DNA of 64,000 bases, taken from contig NZ_JAVCWF010000001.1 of assembly GCF_031085375.1 (NCBI RefSeq), forward strand, positions 1,054,001 through 1,118,000. The letters run 5' to 3'. Position 1 is the first letter of the stretch. Each line of letters begins with the position of its first letter. This DNA is from Lactiplantibacillus brownii. GTDB lineage: Bacteria; Bacillota; Bacilli; Lactobacillales; Lactobacillaceae. Of this stretch, positions 7,681 to 16,273 are shown piece by piece. The translations under genes and the position numbers were made by a program. The notes under the pieces were generated by a model that did no database searches, was not told where the DNA came from, and was given only the letters and a program-made list of their open reading frames with translations.

Positions 7681-9192
7681 TTATTTGAATTTAGCGAGTT
7701 CTTTAAAAATCGGTTGATATGCCTCCGCGAGTTGTTCGTAGATGGGGAAGAGGGCCTGATAGGTCTGAACGTTGGTTGGGTTTGGCACTTGCGAGGTGGT
7801 GTTACCCACCAAGTGATGAACTTCAGCCAAGTTCGTGATTAGGCCGAGACTCTCAAAGCCTAAAACAGCGGCACCTAGACTTGACCCCTCGGTACTAGCA
7901 GGGACGGTGACGGTAGTATCAAAAATATCTGCTAGGATTTGCCGCCAGGTCGTCGAGCGAGCGAAGCCACCGGTTGCTTGTAAGTTGGTGAATGGTCCGG
8001 TTAAGGCTTGGACCATCTTTGCCACGTGTGCGAGGTTGAAAATGATGCCTTCCATGGCGGCCCGCGCCATCTCAGCACGCGTGTGGCGAGCGGTTAAGCC
8101 GAAGTAAGCGCCGCGCGCATTTGCATCCCAAAGTGGCGCTCGTTCGCCATTGAGATACGGATGCATCAAGAGACCATGGCTTCCGGCAGGCACCTTAGCT
8201 GCTAGACTGGTGATCAGGTCGTAAGTACTTTGACCGGTGGTTGCGTTTGCGGCAGTTTCTGCGGCAAACAGCGTTTCTTGAACCCAATGAAGGACGTTAC
8301 CACCATTATTGACGGGACCACCTACGACCCAACGATGTGGGGCTAAATAATAACAAAATAGCCGACCTTCTGGATCGAGTTTGGGAGTATCGGTGACGAC
8401 TCGCACCGCTCCGGAAGTCCCAATTGTCACGGCGGCAATCCCAGGATCAATCGCATTAACGCCTAAATTTGCCAGACAGCCATCACTGGCGCCCACAATA
8501 AGGGGCGTGGCGGGTGATAAATGTAACGTGGCAGCCAGTTGTGGGTCAAAACCAGTCAATTGTGTCGTGGTATCAACCAGTTGTGGCAGTTGCGTGGCTT
8601 GAACTTGTGCCAGTTTCAAAGCTTGGGCATCCCAGTCAAAGGTTTGCAGATTAAATAGCCCAGTCGCGTTTGCCAACGAATAATCGGTCACGAGTTGGCC
8701 GCAAAGCCGATGTAAAATATAGGCTTTGATATCCACGAACCAACGGGCTTGTTGATGCAAAGTCGGTTGTGTTTGTGCCAGCCAGACTAGTTTTGAGAGT
8801 GGCGTCATTGGATGTAGCGGGGTTCCGGTATGGCGGTATAACTCGTGGGCGTTCGGTAGCGCACGTAATTGTGCCGCGGCCGCCGCAGCGCGGTTGTCCG
8901 CCCAAGTATACATGCGGGTGAGTGGGACGAATTGGTCATCAAGTAAGATCAAGCTATGCATGGCGGCGGAAAAGCTCAGGCCAGCGACTGGCTGGGTTGC
9001 TTTAGCCGCTACGGCCGTAATGCCTGCCACGACGGCGTCATAAATTGCCGTGGGACTTTCTTCTGCCATGCCAGGGACCGTTTGATACAGCGGGTAACCG
9101 TGATTTTCACTGGCGATGATTTTGCCAGCTTGATTATATAAAATGACTTTGGTACTGGTAGTGCCAATGTCGACGCCAATAATTTCTGCCAT
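7681..9192 (-). CDS. gntK: Gluconokinase, FGGY carbohydrate kinase family
   Basis: 503 aa, full FGGY length. The N-terminal phosphate motif IGVDIGTTSTKVILY and the segment PGMAEESP are characteristic of gluconate kinases of Gram-positive bacteria; GASDGCLANLG and the adenosine motif GGFARSTTWRQILAD complete the two actin-like lobes. It phosphorylates D-gluconate to 6-phosphogluconate for the pentose phosphate/phosphoketolase route. It is divergent from an RpiR-type regulator, which probably controls it. No gluconate permease or 6-phosphogluconate dehydrogenase is adjacent. Xylulokinase is the nearest alternative. Confidence 0.85.
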   Translation of the reverse strand: MAEIIGVDIGTTSTKVILYNQAGKIIASENHGYPLYQTVPGMAEESPTAIYDAVVAGITAVAAKATQPVAGLSFSAAMHSLILLDDQFVPLTRMYTWADNRAAAAAAQLRALPNAHELYRHTGTPLHPMTPLSKLVWLAQTQPTLHQQARWFVDIKAYILHRLCGQLVTDYSLANATGLFNLQTFDWDAQALKLAQVQATQLPQLVDTTTQLTGFDPQLAATLHLSPATPLIVGASDGCLANLGVNAIDPGIAAVTIGTSGAVRVVTDTPKLDPEGRLFCYYLAPHRWVVGGPVNNGGNVLHWVQETLFAAETAANATTGQSTYDLITSLAAKVPAGSHGLLMHPYLNGERAPLWDANARGAYFGLTARHTRAEMARAAMEGIIFNLAHVAKMVQALTGPFTNLQATGGFARSTTWRQILADIFDTTVTVPASTEGSSLGAAVLGFESLGLITNLAEVHHLVGNTTSQVPNPTNVQTYQALFPIYEQLAEAYQPIFKELAKFK

Positions 9193-9311
9193 AATTGTGT
9201 CCTTTCACTGAGTGATTACTCCTAGTTTAGTCAACTTTGGTAGCGGTCGCAACGAGAAATGTCCGACGATTTGTTAAATTGTGGTAAAATTTGGTCATGG
9301 AGGTGGGCAGC

Positions 9312-10187
9312 GTGTCTGCAAAAGCCACACATCGTAATCGCGTTTTGACCTTGATCCGGTCGTATTACCCGAACTTGAGTCACACGGATCGCAAAATTGC
9401 GGATTACATCGTTCAGGACCCCGTGAAGACGGCAGCCCTATCAATTTCAGACTTAGCCGCGGCAGTGGGGGTTTCCACAGCCACTATCTCGCGGTTCGTC
9501 AAACGAATCAGTTTTAATAATTTTCGCGATTTTTCTCGCGAACTGACTGCGGCGGAACCATTAGAACGAACCAACGCCGAGGCCTTTCGTGATGTTGAAA
9601 AACAAACTACGTTGAAGGGAATTGCGAACTCGACCTTTAACAGTATCCGTAGTTCGCTTGACCAGACCAGTCAGGTGATGACCGAGACAGATTTGGCGCA
9701 AGCAGTCAAATTGTTGACAACCGCGCGGAGCATCGGCTTTTACGGGCTAGGTGGTTCAGCGGTCGCCGCCTTAGATGGTTATCATAAATTTGTGCGGACC
9801 GGCATTCCTTGTGCGCACAATAGTGATTATGATATGCAACTCATGCAGGCGGCTCAAATGACTGCGAAAGATGTTGCTGTCGTTATTTCACATACTGGTC
9901 GCAACCAACAAACGTTACAAATTTTAGCAACATTGGCGACGCAACATGTGCCGGTGATTGCGTTGACAAGCTTTGGCAATTCTCCTCTGGCGCAGGCTAG
10001 TACCGTTGCGTTTATTTCGGTCGCCGAGGAAGTTAATTATCGATCAGAAGGCTTAACATCTTTGATCGCACAGATGAGTATTATTGATAGTTTGTTCTTA
10101 ATGACGGCGGTCCACGGTAACGATAAAATGGCCGCCAGTTTAAGCCGCGTCCGGCGAGCAATCAGCCAAACGCGGACGGAACTTTAG
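9312..10187 (+). CDS. MurR/RpiR-family transcriptional regulator
   Basis: 291 aa from the GTG at 9312, chosen because GGAGGTG at 9299-9305 is well spaced; the TTG (9291) and ATG (9297) upstream have no site of their own. Residues about 10-85 are the HTH_6 domain (SISDLAAAVGVSTATISRFV), and about 120-260 the SIS sugar-phosphate domain (SIGFYGLGGSAVAALDG, VAVVISHTGRNQQTLQ). Such regulators sense sugar phosphates. Divergence from gluconokinase suggests it senses 6-phosphogluconate or gluconate; that ligand is inference. Confidence 0.86.
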   Translation: MSAKATHRNRVLTLIRSYYPNLSHTDRKIADYIVQDPVKTAALSISDLAAAVGVSTATISRFVKRISFNNFRDFSRELTAAEPLERTNAEAFRDVEKQTTLKGIANSTFNSIRSSLDQTSQVMTETDLAQAVKLLTTARSIGFYGLGGSAVAALDGYHKFVRTGIPCAHNSDYDMQLMQAAQMTAKDVAVVISHTGRNQQTLQILATLATQHVPVIALTSFGNSPLAQASTVAFISVAEEVNYRSEGLTSLIAQMSIIDSLFLMTAVHGNDKMAASLSRVRRAISQTRTEL

Positions 10188-10215
10188 TTAGATTTTGTAA
10201 GATGGGATGGATGGT

Positions 10216-10992
10216 ATGACGAAACGACAACAATTTCGGCCGGTATATGCCAAAACACGGGGCGCAAAATGGCGCCATCGTTTGGGCTGGCTACTGGTGT
10301 TGTTGCTCATTGCGGGGCTCGTTTGGGGCGGGATGCAATGGCTACATCACCGACAAGCCGCGGTCGTTAAAGGGTTTGATGTCCGGGGCATCGCAGTCAC
10401 GCAGAATGACGGCTATTTAGATTTTGATGCGCTGGCTCAGGACGGTTTAAAGTTTGTGTATTTAAAATCAACCCAAGGTGCGAGTTATACGGATGATAAT
10501 TTTTCTAGCAATTATTCACGGATCTTAGGCACAAACTTGGGGGTTGGCGTTTCACAAGTGTTTAGTTTTTCCAGTTCTGGGAAGGCTCAAGCCGCTTATT
10601 TTGAAAAGGTGGTCAATAACAATATTGGTAATCTGCCGATTGCCATTCAAGTCCAATATTATGGCGACTATACGGCAAAAACAGTTGACGTGAAAAGGGC
10701 GCAAAACCAGTTGCGTACCTTGGTGTTGAAACTTACGGATCATTATGACCGAAGTTGCGTCATTTGGTCGACACCTAGCGTCGCCAAGCAAATCGTCAAA
10801 CCTGTGATCAAGCAATCGCCATTGTGGCTGGACACCAGTAATACGCAGCATCGTCCGACACGTGTCTTATTCATGAGTTATTCGCAACGAGCAGTCTATC
10901 GTCAAAATGGGACCAGCCAAGAATTTACCGGCGTACTCTTTAATGGCGGTAATGAGGCTTATCAAAAATTAGTGGCCGCTGGGTTGAACTAA
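10216..10992 (+). CDS. Membrane-anchored GH25 lysozyme (muramidase)
   Basis: About 258 aa from ATG 10216; ATG 10207 is an equally possible start, as the GGATGG-like site is weak. A basic N-terminus precedes one TM helix (about residues 23-43). The GH25 domain begins KGFDVRGIAVTQNDGYLDF, where family members have GxDVSxxQGxIDW, and continues FVYLKSTQGASYTDDNF (catalytic-region K-x-T-E/Q-G) and VQYYGDY. The usual catalytic Glu of KATEG is Gln here (KSTQG), so activity may be altered. Likely acts on peptidoglycan outside the membrane. It stands between the RpiR gene and a bidirectional terminator. Confidence 0.82.
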   Translation: MTKRQQFRPVYAKTRGAKWRHRLGWLLVLLLIAGLVWGGMQWLHHRQAAVVKGFDVRGIAVTQNDGYLDFDALAQDGLKFVYLKSTQGASYTDDNFSSNYSRILGTNLGVGVSQVFSFSSSGKAQAAYFEKVVNNNIGNLPIAIQVQYYGDYTAKTVDVKRAQNQLRTLVLKLTDHYDRSCVIWSTPSVAKQIVKPVIKQSPLWLDTSNTQHRPTRVLFMSYSQRAVYRQNGTSQEFTGVLFNGGNEAYQKLVAAGLN

Positions 10993-11014
10993 AGGTTTAA
11001 CCGGCCAAAGAGAC

Positions 11015-11048
11015 AAAAATTGCGACCACCAAATGGGTCGCAATTTTT
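11015..11048. terminator. Bidirectional terminator between GH25 and DUF4828 genes
   Basis: AAAAATTGCGACC pairs with GGGTCGCAATTTTT and reaches into the DUF4828 stop codon on the other strand; it can serve both convergent genes. Confidence 0.87.
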
Positions 11049-11430
11049 AATCGGCGGCTTGGTCAACTGCACTCGGCGAAAGAATCACATAATTGCGATT
11101 GTCCGCTTCGTCGAATAGGCTGACTGGCCGTTGTTCGTTGGCTTTCACTTCCAAGTGGAAGCCATATTTATCAAGAAGCACTAATTCACTCGGTGAAATT
11201 GATTCCACCGTTGCAGGCATCCCGCGGCCATCGATTCGGATGATCATGTTTGGATCAATTTCGAGCTTATGATCCCGGTGATGTTCTTCGTCGCGATAGG
11301 TCCAAGTGCCTGCATAAAAGACTGCTAAGTCACCCGTTGCAGTTTTTGAAGTGTGCTGTTTGCGGAAAAATGTGCTTGAGAGTCCTGCTAGTAATGATAA
11401 GCCAAATAGAATGGCGCCACGTCGCTTCAC
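11047..11430 (-). CDS. DUF4828-type small exported or anchored protein
   Basis: 127 aa. A short hydrophobic N-terminus (residues 6-20, basic before it) is a signal or anchor. The remainder, starting YAGTWTYRDEEHHRDHKL, is beta-rich (a GTW start typical of small barrel folds) and ends in a Asp/Ala tail. It resembles DUF4828 proteins of lactobacilli, for which no function is known. Monocistronic on the minus strand, convergent with the GH25 gene. Confidence 0.72.
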   Translation of the reverse strand: MKRRGAILFGLSLLAGLSSTFFRKQHTSKTATGDLAVFYAGTWTYRDEEHHRDHKLEIDPNMIIRIDGRGMPATVESISPSELVLLDKYGFHLEVKANEQRPVSLFDEADNRNYVILSPSAVDQAAD

Positions 11431-11611
11431 CGGATCAACCTTCTTTCATTAAGTTTACTCTTAGAATATACCACTAATGAAAGGGGCACGTCACGCAATA
11501 ACTGATTCTTAGCAAAGCTTTTAGAACACTGTTACTTGTTGGTAATGAAAGTAACATTTCGTAAAATAATTGATGGCCTAATGTGTCCAACAAAATTGCT
11601 GAAAGCAGATA

Positions 11612-11640
11612 TTTAATTAAAAAAACTGGTAAACTATAAT
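11612..11640 (+). promoter_or_regulatory. Putative promoter of the oxidoreductase/helicase operon
   Basis: TTTAAT (11612-11617) and TATAAT (11635-11640) are 17 bases apart, about 60 bases before the next gene, whose RBS GGAAGGAG lies at about 11689-11696. The -35 box is weak. Confidence 0.45.
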
Positions 11641-11702
11641 TATCAATAACTTTAGTTCTGCGTAAATTAAACCGGTTACATGAATTTGGAAGGAGTCTTA
11701 GT

Positions 11703-12713
11703 ATGTTAAAATTAGGAATCATTGGGACGAATTGGATTACTCAACAATTTATTGACGCTGCTAATGAATCTGGTGAGTGGCAGTTGACCACGGTGTATTC
11801 GCGACATTTGGCACGCGCTAAAGAATTCGCGGCGCACAATCATGCGACAGAAACTTTTACTGACTTAGAACAATTTTTTAGTCAGGGAAGTTTTGATGCG
11901 GTCTACATTGCTTCGCCCAATAGTTTACACTTCGAACAGGCTAAACTGGCGCTAGAGCATGAGAAACATGTGATTGTCGAGAAGCCAGCGGTGGCTAATC
12001 AGGCTGAGTTTGAAGCATTGGATGCTTGTTTACAAGCTCATCCGAACTGTTTATTGTTTGAAGCCGCGCGTCAAATTCATGAAGTGAACTTCAAACGTGT
12101 TCAGGATCAATTGGCTAAAATGACCCAGATTCAAGGCGCAACGTTGACTTATATGAAATATTCGTCACGTTATGATGCGGTTTTAGCGGGGGAAGAACCT
12201 AATATCTTCTCACTAGACTTCGCTGGTGGCGCATTACAAGACTTGGGTGTTTACTTGGTTTACGATGCTGTGGGTTGGTTTGGTATGCCCGAAGCCGCGA
12301 CTTACTATCCAACGTTGATCCGAACCAAAGTTGATGGCAAAGGCGTGGCCGTTTTGCGTTACCCAGACTATACGGTAACTTTAAATATTGGCAAAACGAG
12401 TAATTCGTTCTTGCCGTCTGAAATCAATGGTCGCCGCGACGCACTCTTAATGGATAACGCCGCTGAACTTGGACGTATCATCTATCACAATGACAAAGGT
12501 GAGTCAGAAAACATTGGGGTGGAACCAGATGATAACCCAATGTTGGCGGAAGCCCGTGACTTTGCGGCAGTCATCAATGATCCGGCTGGTCATCAAACTG
12601 AATATCAAGCATGGCGGCAACTCAGTCGCGATGTTAATAAATTATTATTTAATTTACGGCAATCTGGTCACATCTATTTTAAAGATGCAGAATTTAATTT
12701 GCCGACTAAATAG
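11703..12713 (+). CDS. Gfo/Idh/MocA-family oxidoreductase
   Basis: 336 aa, normal family length. The N-terminal Rossmann fold starts LGIIGTNWITQQFIDAA (GxGxxA-like, here GTNWIT), and the signature EKPAV (about residues 92-96) holds the conserved catalytic Lys. The C-terminal beta-sheet domain follows (about 125-330). It oxidises or reduces a sugar or cyclitol with NAD(P); substrate unknown. GGAAGGAG precedes the ATG. The DEAD-box gene starts 12 bases after its stop, so the two are probably cotranscribed. Confidence 0.87.
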   Translation: MLKLGIIGTNWITQQFIDAANESGEWQLTTVYSRHLARAKEFAAHNHATETFTDLEQFFSQGSFDAVYIASPNSLHFEQAKLALEHEKHVIVEKPAVANQAEFEALDACLQAHPNCLLFEAARQIHEVNFKRVQDQLAKMTQIQGATLTYMKYSSRYDAVLAGEEPNIFSLDFAGGALQDLGVYLVYDAVGWFGMPEAATYYPTLIRTKVDGKGVAVLRYPDYTVTLNIGKTSNSFLPSEINGRRDALLMDNAAELGRIIYHNDKGESENIGVEPDDNPMLAEARDFAAVINDPAGHQTEYQAWRQLSRDVNKLLFNLRQSGHIYFKDAEFNLPTK

Positions 12714-12725
12714 AAACGAGGAACT

Positions 12726-14072
12726 ATGTTAGACGTATTTAAGGAAAAATTTGCCGCGGCGGGATTCACCGAAATGTCGCCGATTCAAACGGCAGTTGCC
12801 ACACCAATGGCCGCTGGAACGTCAGTCTTAGGACTAGCGCCGACCGGTTCTGGTAAAACACTGGCCTTTACTTGGCCAATGTTGGAAAGTTTACGCGTGG
12901 GTGAGGGGACACAAGCCTTGATTTTAGCCCCTTCACAAGAACTTGCCATGCAAACGACGGGGGTTGTCCGTGAATGGGCGCAACTTATTGACGCAAAAGT
13001 CTTAGCCATTACTGGTGGCGCCAATGTTAAGCGTCAGACCGAAAAGCTTAAACAACATCCAGAAGTTGTGGTTGGGACACCAGGTCGAGTGACCAATTTA
13101 ATTGCGGATGGTAAGCTCAAATTGGGCCATTTGAAGTTGATGATCATTGACGAAGCCGATGAATTGTTGACAGATGAAACGTTAGACCAAATTCGTGAAA
13201 TCTTGGATGCGACATTTGCAGAAACGTTACAATTGGGCTTCTTCTCTGCGACCGAGACAAAGATCTTAGATGAATTGCCACGTTGGTTTGGGCAAAGCGT
13301 TGAAAAGATCGATGTGCGGGCAATTGATGAAACCCAAGGTGTTGTGCGGCATCGGACGATGGAAGTAGGTAACCGTCACCGGGTTGACTTATTGAAACGG
13401 ATCAGTCGTGTGGATCATTTGCGGGCGTTGGTCTTTTTCAACAAGATGCAAGAGTTGCAACACGTTTCACTAGAGTTACGCCATCAACATGTCAGTTACG
13501 TGGCATTGACCAGTAACCAGCGACAAGTCGAACGTGAAAAAGCGCTACGCTTATTCCGTCAAGGCAAGGTCGAATTACTGTTGACGACCGACTTGGCCGC
13601 GCGAGGCTTAGATGTGCCAGAACTCCCAGCAGTGATCAATTATCAGCTGCCTAAAGATGTGACGACTTATATTCATCGTAGTGGCCGTACGGGACGGATG
13701 GGCGCAGAAGGTCTGGTTTTAACTTTAGGTGATGACCATGATATTCGAGACTTTAAGAAAATGATGAAGTCAACGGATTATGAGGTGAAACCGGGGTATT
13801 TGGTGGATTATCAAATTGTGGATACGAAACCTGATAAAGTTAAACCAGCGTTGACCTTTGACCACCCAAGTCGTGTGACTGAAGCTGCCAATGGTCGCCA
13901 TCGTGTTGAAGGTGCGGGTCATCCTGATACCGTGAAACGTGGTGCGGCACCAAGCCAGCCCGTTTCAGTTCGTGCGAGTGAATTTGAGACGCCTAAGAAA
14001 CATAAGGGGCACAATAAGCACTCTAAGAAAAAGGGTATGCGAAAGAAGAACCGCGATCGGTTTAGTAAGTAA
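12726..14072 (+). CDS. DEAD-box ATP-dependent RNA helicase (CshB-like)
   Basis: 448 aa. Motifs in order: Q motif GFTEMSPIQTAV, I APTGSGKT, Ia APSQELAMQ, II IIDEADELL, III FSATET, IV FFNKMQEL, V LLTTDLAARGLDVPEL, VI YIHRSGRTGRMG. The C-terminus (about 395-448) is Lys/Arg rich (KKHKGHNKHSKKKGMRKKN) and should bind RNA. Unwinds RNA during ribosome assembly or decay, often important in the cold. It follows the oxidoreductase gene within 12 bases and is followed by tRNA-Arg. CshB versus another paralogue cannot be settled here. Confidence 0.9.
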   Translation: MLDVFKEKFAAAGFTEMSPIQTAVATPMAAGTSVLGLAPTGSGKTLAFTWPMLESLRVGEGTQALILAPSQELAMQTTGVVREWAQLIDAKVLAITGGANVKRQTEKLKQHPEVVVGTPGRVTNLIADGKLKLGHLKLMIIDEADELLTDETLDQIREILDATFAETLQLGFFSATETKILDELPRWFGQSVEKIDVRAIDETQGVVRHRTMEVGNRHRVDLLKRISRVDHLRALVFFNKMQELQHVSLELRHQHVSYVALTSNQRQVEREKALRLFRQGKVELLLTTDLAARGLDVPELPAVINYQLPKDVTTYIHRSGRTGRMGAEGLVLTLGDDHDIRDFKKMMKSTDYEVKPGYLVDYQIVDTKPDKVKPALTFDHPSRVTEAANGRHRVEGAGHPDTVKRGAAPSQPVSVRASEFETPKKHKGHNKHSKKKGMRKKNRDRFSK

Positions 14073-14088
14073 CGATTGAAAATTATTT

Positions 14089-14122
14089 CAATCCGTGAGA
14101 TGATATTTTACGGATTGATTTT
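14089..14122 (+). terminator. Probable terminator after the helicase gene
   Basis: CAATCCGT pairs with ACGGATTG, followed by ATTTT; the T tract is short and abuts the tRNA. Confidence 0.5.
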
Positions 14123-14195
14123 GGCCCCATAGCACAACTGGATAGGGCACCCGCCTCCTAAGCGGTTGATTCCGGTTCAAGTCCGGATGGGGTCA
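14123..14195 (+). tRNA. tRNA-Arg (anticodon CCT)
   Basis: 73 nt cloverleaf: acceptor GGCCCCA with TGGGGTC (one G-U), D arm with ACTGGATAGG, anticodon loop CTCCTAA giving CCT (reads AGG), T arm CCGGTTCAAGTCCGG. CCA is not encoded. A strong terminator follows within 5 bases. Confidence 0.92.
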
Positions 14196-14199
14196 TGAT

Positions 14200-14246
14200 A
14201 AAATCGCTTCACACCAACGCGTTAAGCCGGTGTGAAGCGATTTTTT
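14200..14246 (+). terminator. Terminator after tRNA-Arg
   Basis: AAAATCGCTTCACACC pairs with GGTGTGAAGCGATTTTTT. Confidence 0.9.
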
Positions 14247-14287
14247 GTCGGTAGGATTTAGCTTATAATGACGTCTTATCCGCACGA

Positions 14288-15061
14288 TTATTTTGCTAAT
14301 TGTTTGACATAATCTGAACGTTTTGAAAATGGAATTGCAATGATATTCTCAGAGCCAAACAGATTTAGTATGGTGCTATCAATTGGTTCTTCATCGTTAA
14401 TAATTGCATAAAAAGAAGTGTTAGGGCGAGTTTCTTTGGTTTGGATTGTATCCATAGTAATGGATTTTGCATAATATTCATTACTAGAAGTATTCATAGT
14501 TTTAATTAATTTTTCTGGTATATCTCTAATTCCGGGGATTGAGAAGTCATAATGATGAATCATTCCAGATGGGCCGATAATATTTGGACCATTGGTGACA
14601 CGGATATTATGAGATTCAAAGAAGGTGGCCACCTCATTAATAAATAAAGAAGTGATTCTTTTATTTGAAAGCATAAACATATCATTGGTAAAAAGCATCG
14701 CTTGTATCAACAAATTTTGTTTTATCGGATATTCCTCAATAGATGTTTCGATAAAGAGTTCATTATTCTCGATATTTATTTTCACTGAAAAAGCATTCAA
14801 TTGTTCTTTAAGTACACTCAGTCGTTTCTTGGATCTGGCTAAATACACACCATCAGATTCCAAATCATCAAGGACATAACCATAGTCGGTTAGCTTTATG
14901 CGGTTATTTCCCTCTGTTACAGCATAAAGGACAATGGCATCGCTATGTCTATCTAAAAAAGGCGTATCGATTCTGGTAACGCCTGCTTGTATTGCCGACA
15001 GAGTGATGTTCTGTTTATAAAAAACTTCAACTGTTTTTCTTAACTCTGAAATAGATGACAT
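14288..15061 (-). CDS. DUF1828/DUF1829 domain protein
   Basis: 257 aa from the ATG at 15061, eight bases after AAGGAGCG; a TTG three bases earlier is less likely. The N-terminal half has the DUF1828 pattern RIDTPFLDRHSDAIVLYAV and ITDYG-like KLTDYGYVLDDLES; the C-terminal half (about 150-257) fits DUF1829 (NIRVTNGPNIIGPSGMIHHYDF). Biochemical function is unknown. The next gene upstream on the same strand is a decayed DUF6978-like gene, so this is the surviving half of a two-gene unit. AT content is higher than in neighbours and it lies next to a tRNA, both hints of acquisition. Confidence 0.78.
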   Translation of the reverse strand: MSSISELRKTVEVFYKQNITLSAIQAGVTRIDTPFLDRHSDAIVLYAVTEGNNRIKLTDYGYVLDDLESDGVYLARSKKRLSVLKEQLNAFSVKINIENNELFIETSIEEYPIKQNLLIQAMLFTNDMFMLSNKRITSLFINEVATFFESHNIRVTNGPNIIGPSGMIHHYDFSIPGIRDIPEKLIKTMNTSSNEYYAKSITMDTIQTKETRPNTSFYAIINDEEPIDSTILNLFGSENIIAIPFSKRSDYVKQLAK

Positions 15062-15096
15062 CAAGAACGCTCCTTTCGAAGAATTAACAGACGTGA

Positions 15097-15520
15097 TTAT
15101 TCTTCGTACTGTTCAGTATTAGTATAAATTAGAAACTGCTCTAAGGCTATAAATAACGTTGTAATATCATTAATTTCATCAGGAAGTGGAACTGCCACGG
15201 CGTCTTTTCTGAGGCCATCTATCTTATGGTAGATGTGCATATGATTTTGTGGTATTTCAACACCGTTTGGATTTAAATGAGTCCCATTATGACTATCAAT
15301 GCGAATAAGGGAATAAGGATGTCATTAGTTGTCATAAATCTAATGTGTAAAATATTTTTGCACAATCTAAGCAATGATAGTCATGTGATTTATTTAAGCG
15401 AATATCACTGGTGGTTAGGGTAAACATGTCATTAGTTAAAACAGCTACAGTCTGTGGTTGTCATCTATAAACTCCGCAGGTATTGGTAAATTCTATTTGT
15501 GTTAATGATAGAAAATTCTA
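15097..15520 (-). pseudogene. Decayed DUF6978-like gene
   Basis: No intact frame exists, but fragments read on the minus strand line up as one protein. The last 75 codons (15097-15321, TAA at 15097) contain IRIDSHNGTHLNPNGVEIP and NHMHIYHK, a pattern I associate with DUF6978. Before it, in another frame, come TSDIRLNKSHDYHCLDCAK and IFYTLDL (ending in TGA), preceded after another TGA by LTQIEFTNTCGVYR. Thus at least two in-frame stops and one frameshift interrupt it, and no start is left. The remaining stretch to 15678 shows no feature apart from the next gene's RBS. Confidence 0.6.
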
Positions 15521-15678
15521 TTGCCTGTTATCACAAATGAAAAAGTCGGCTCCTAAATGACGGCTAACTTTTGGCCCGACCGATGATATAATGACTTGAG
15601 ATGATAACGAGACGACTGGTTATACCAAAGCGTGACGGTAACCAATCACATGATAATGATTGAAATGGAGAACGACTA

Positions 15679-16215
15679 ATGACTTATTTATTACTATTAC
15701 GTGGCGTCAACGTGGGTGGTCATCACCGCGTACCCATGGCGACTTTACGGGAGTTGTTTGTGGCTGCGGGCTGTACGCAGGTCCATTCCTATATCAACAG
15801 TGGCAATTTATTCTTTACTAGTGCCCAAACCGTGCCGGCAGTTGAACAACTTACTGCGACTATTTTGACCACTAATTTTGAGTTTCCTATTGATTTTCGA
15901 ATCTTGACCGAAACTGAATTTATGGCAGACCTGGCACAAGCACCGAGTTGGTGGGGCCAAGCGCCCACTTTACGCCATAATGCGTTGTTCAAATTGTGCA
16001 CTTATGAGCACGACCATGATACCTGGTTACCGACGAAGTTGACGGCTTATGATCAAGTCTTGATTACGCCCAACGTTATTTTTTGGACGTCGACACTACG
16101 GGTTAATTTTAGTCGATCATTTTATTCGAAATTGCTAGGCACCGCCTTTTACCAGCAAACGAGTGCGCGTAATTTTAACACGACGATGAAATTAAAAACG
16201 TTATTTTTCAACTAA
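15679..16215 (+). CDS. DUF1697 family protein
   Basis: 178 aa, full length for the family. It opens with LLLLRGVNVGGHHRVPMATLR, followed by AAGCTQVHSYINSGNLFF, the diagnostic DUF1697 pattern (LLRGINVGG...YIQSGNVVF). Cytoplasmic, no TM segments. Structures of relatives are known but no reaction is assigned. The ATG follows ATGGAGAA. It is convergent with the universal stress gene and shares a terminator with it. Confidence 0.85.
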   Translation: MTYLLLLRGVNVGGHHRVPMATLRELFVAAGCTQVHSYINSGNLFFTSAQTVPAVEQLTATILTTNFEFPIDFRILTETEFMADLAQAPSWWGQAPTLRHNALFKLCTYEHDHDTWLPTKLTAYDQVLITPNVIFWTSTLRVNFSRSFYSKLLGTAFYQQTSARNFNTTMKLKTLFFN

Positions 16216-16255
16216 AAAACGACTCTGGCATTTTAAATTAACCAGAGTCGTTTTT
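16215..16255. terminator. Bidirectional terminator between DUF1697 and universal stress genes
   Basis: AAAAACGACTCTGG pairs with CCAGAGTCGTTTTT. Confidence 0.87.
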
Positions 16256-16273
16256 GTATTTTAAGTGAGTTGA

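Noticed and set aside
7835..8602. Plus-strand ORFs opposite gntK
   Set aside because: They are antisense shadows of a strongly conserved kinase gene; no RBS or family similarity.
11474..11722. 82-codon minus-strand ORF between DUF4828 and the oxidoreductase gene
   Set aside because: No RBS, it covers the promoter of the oxidoreductase gene and its composition is not protein-like.
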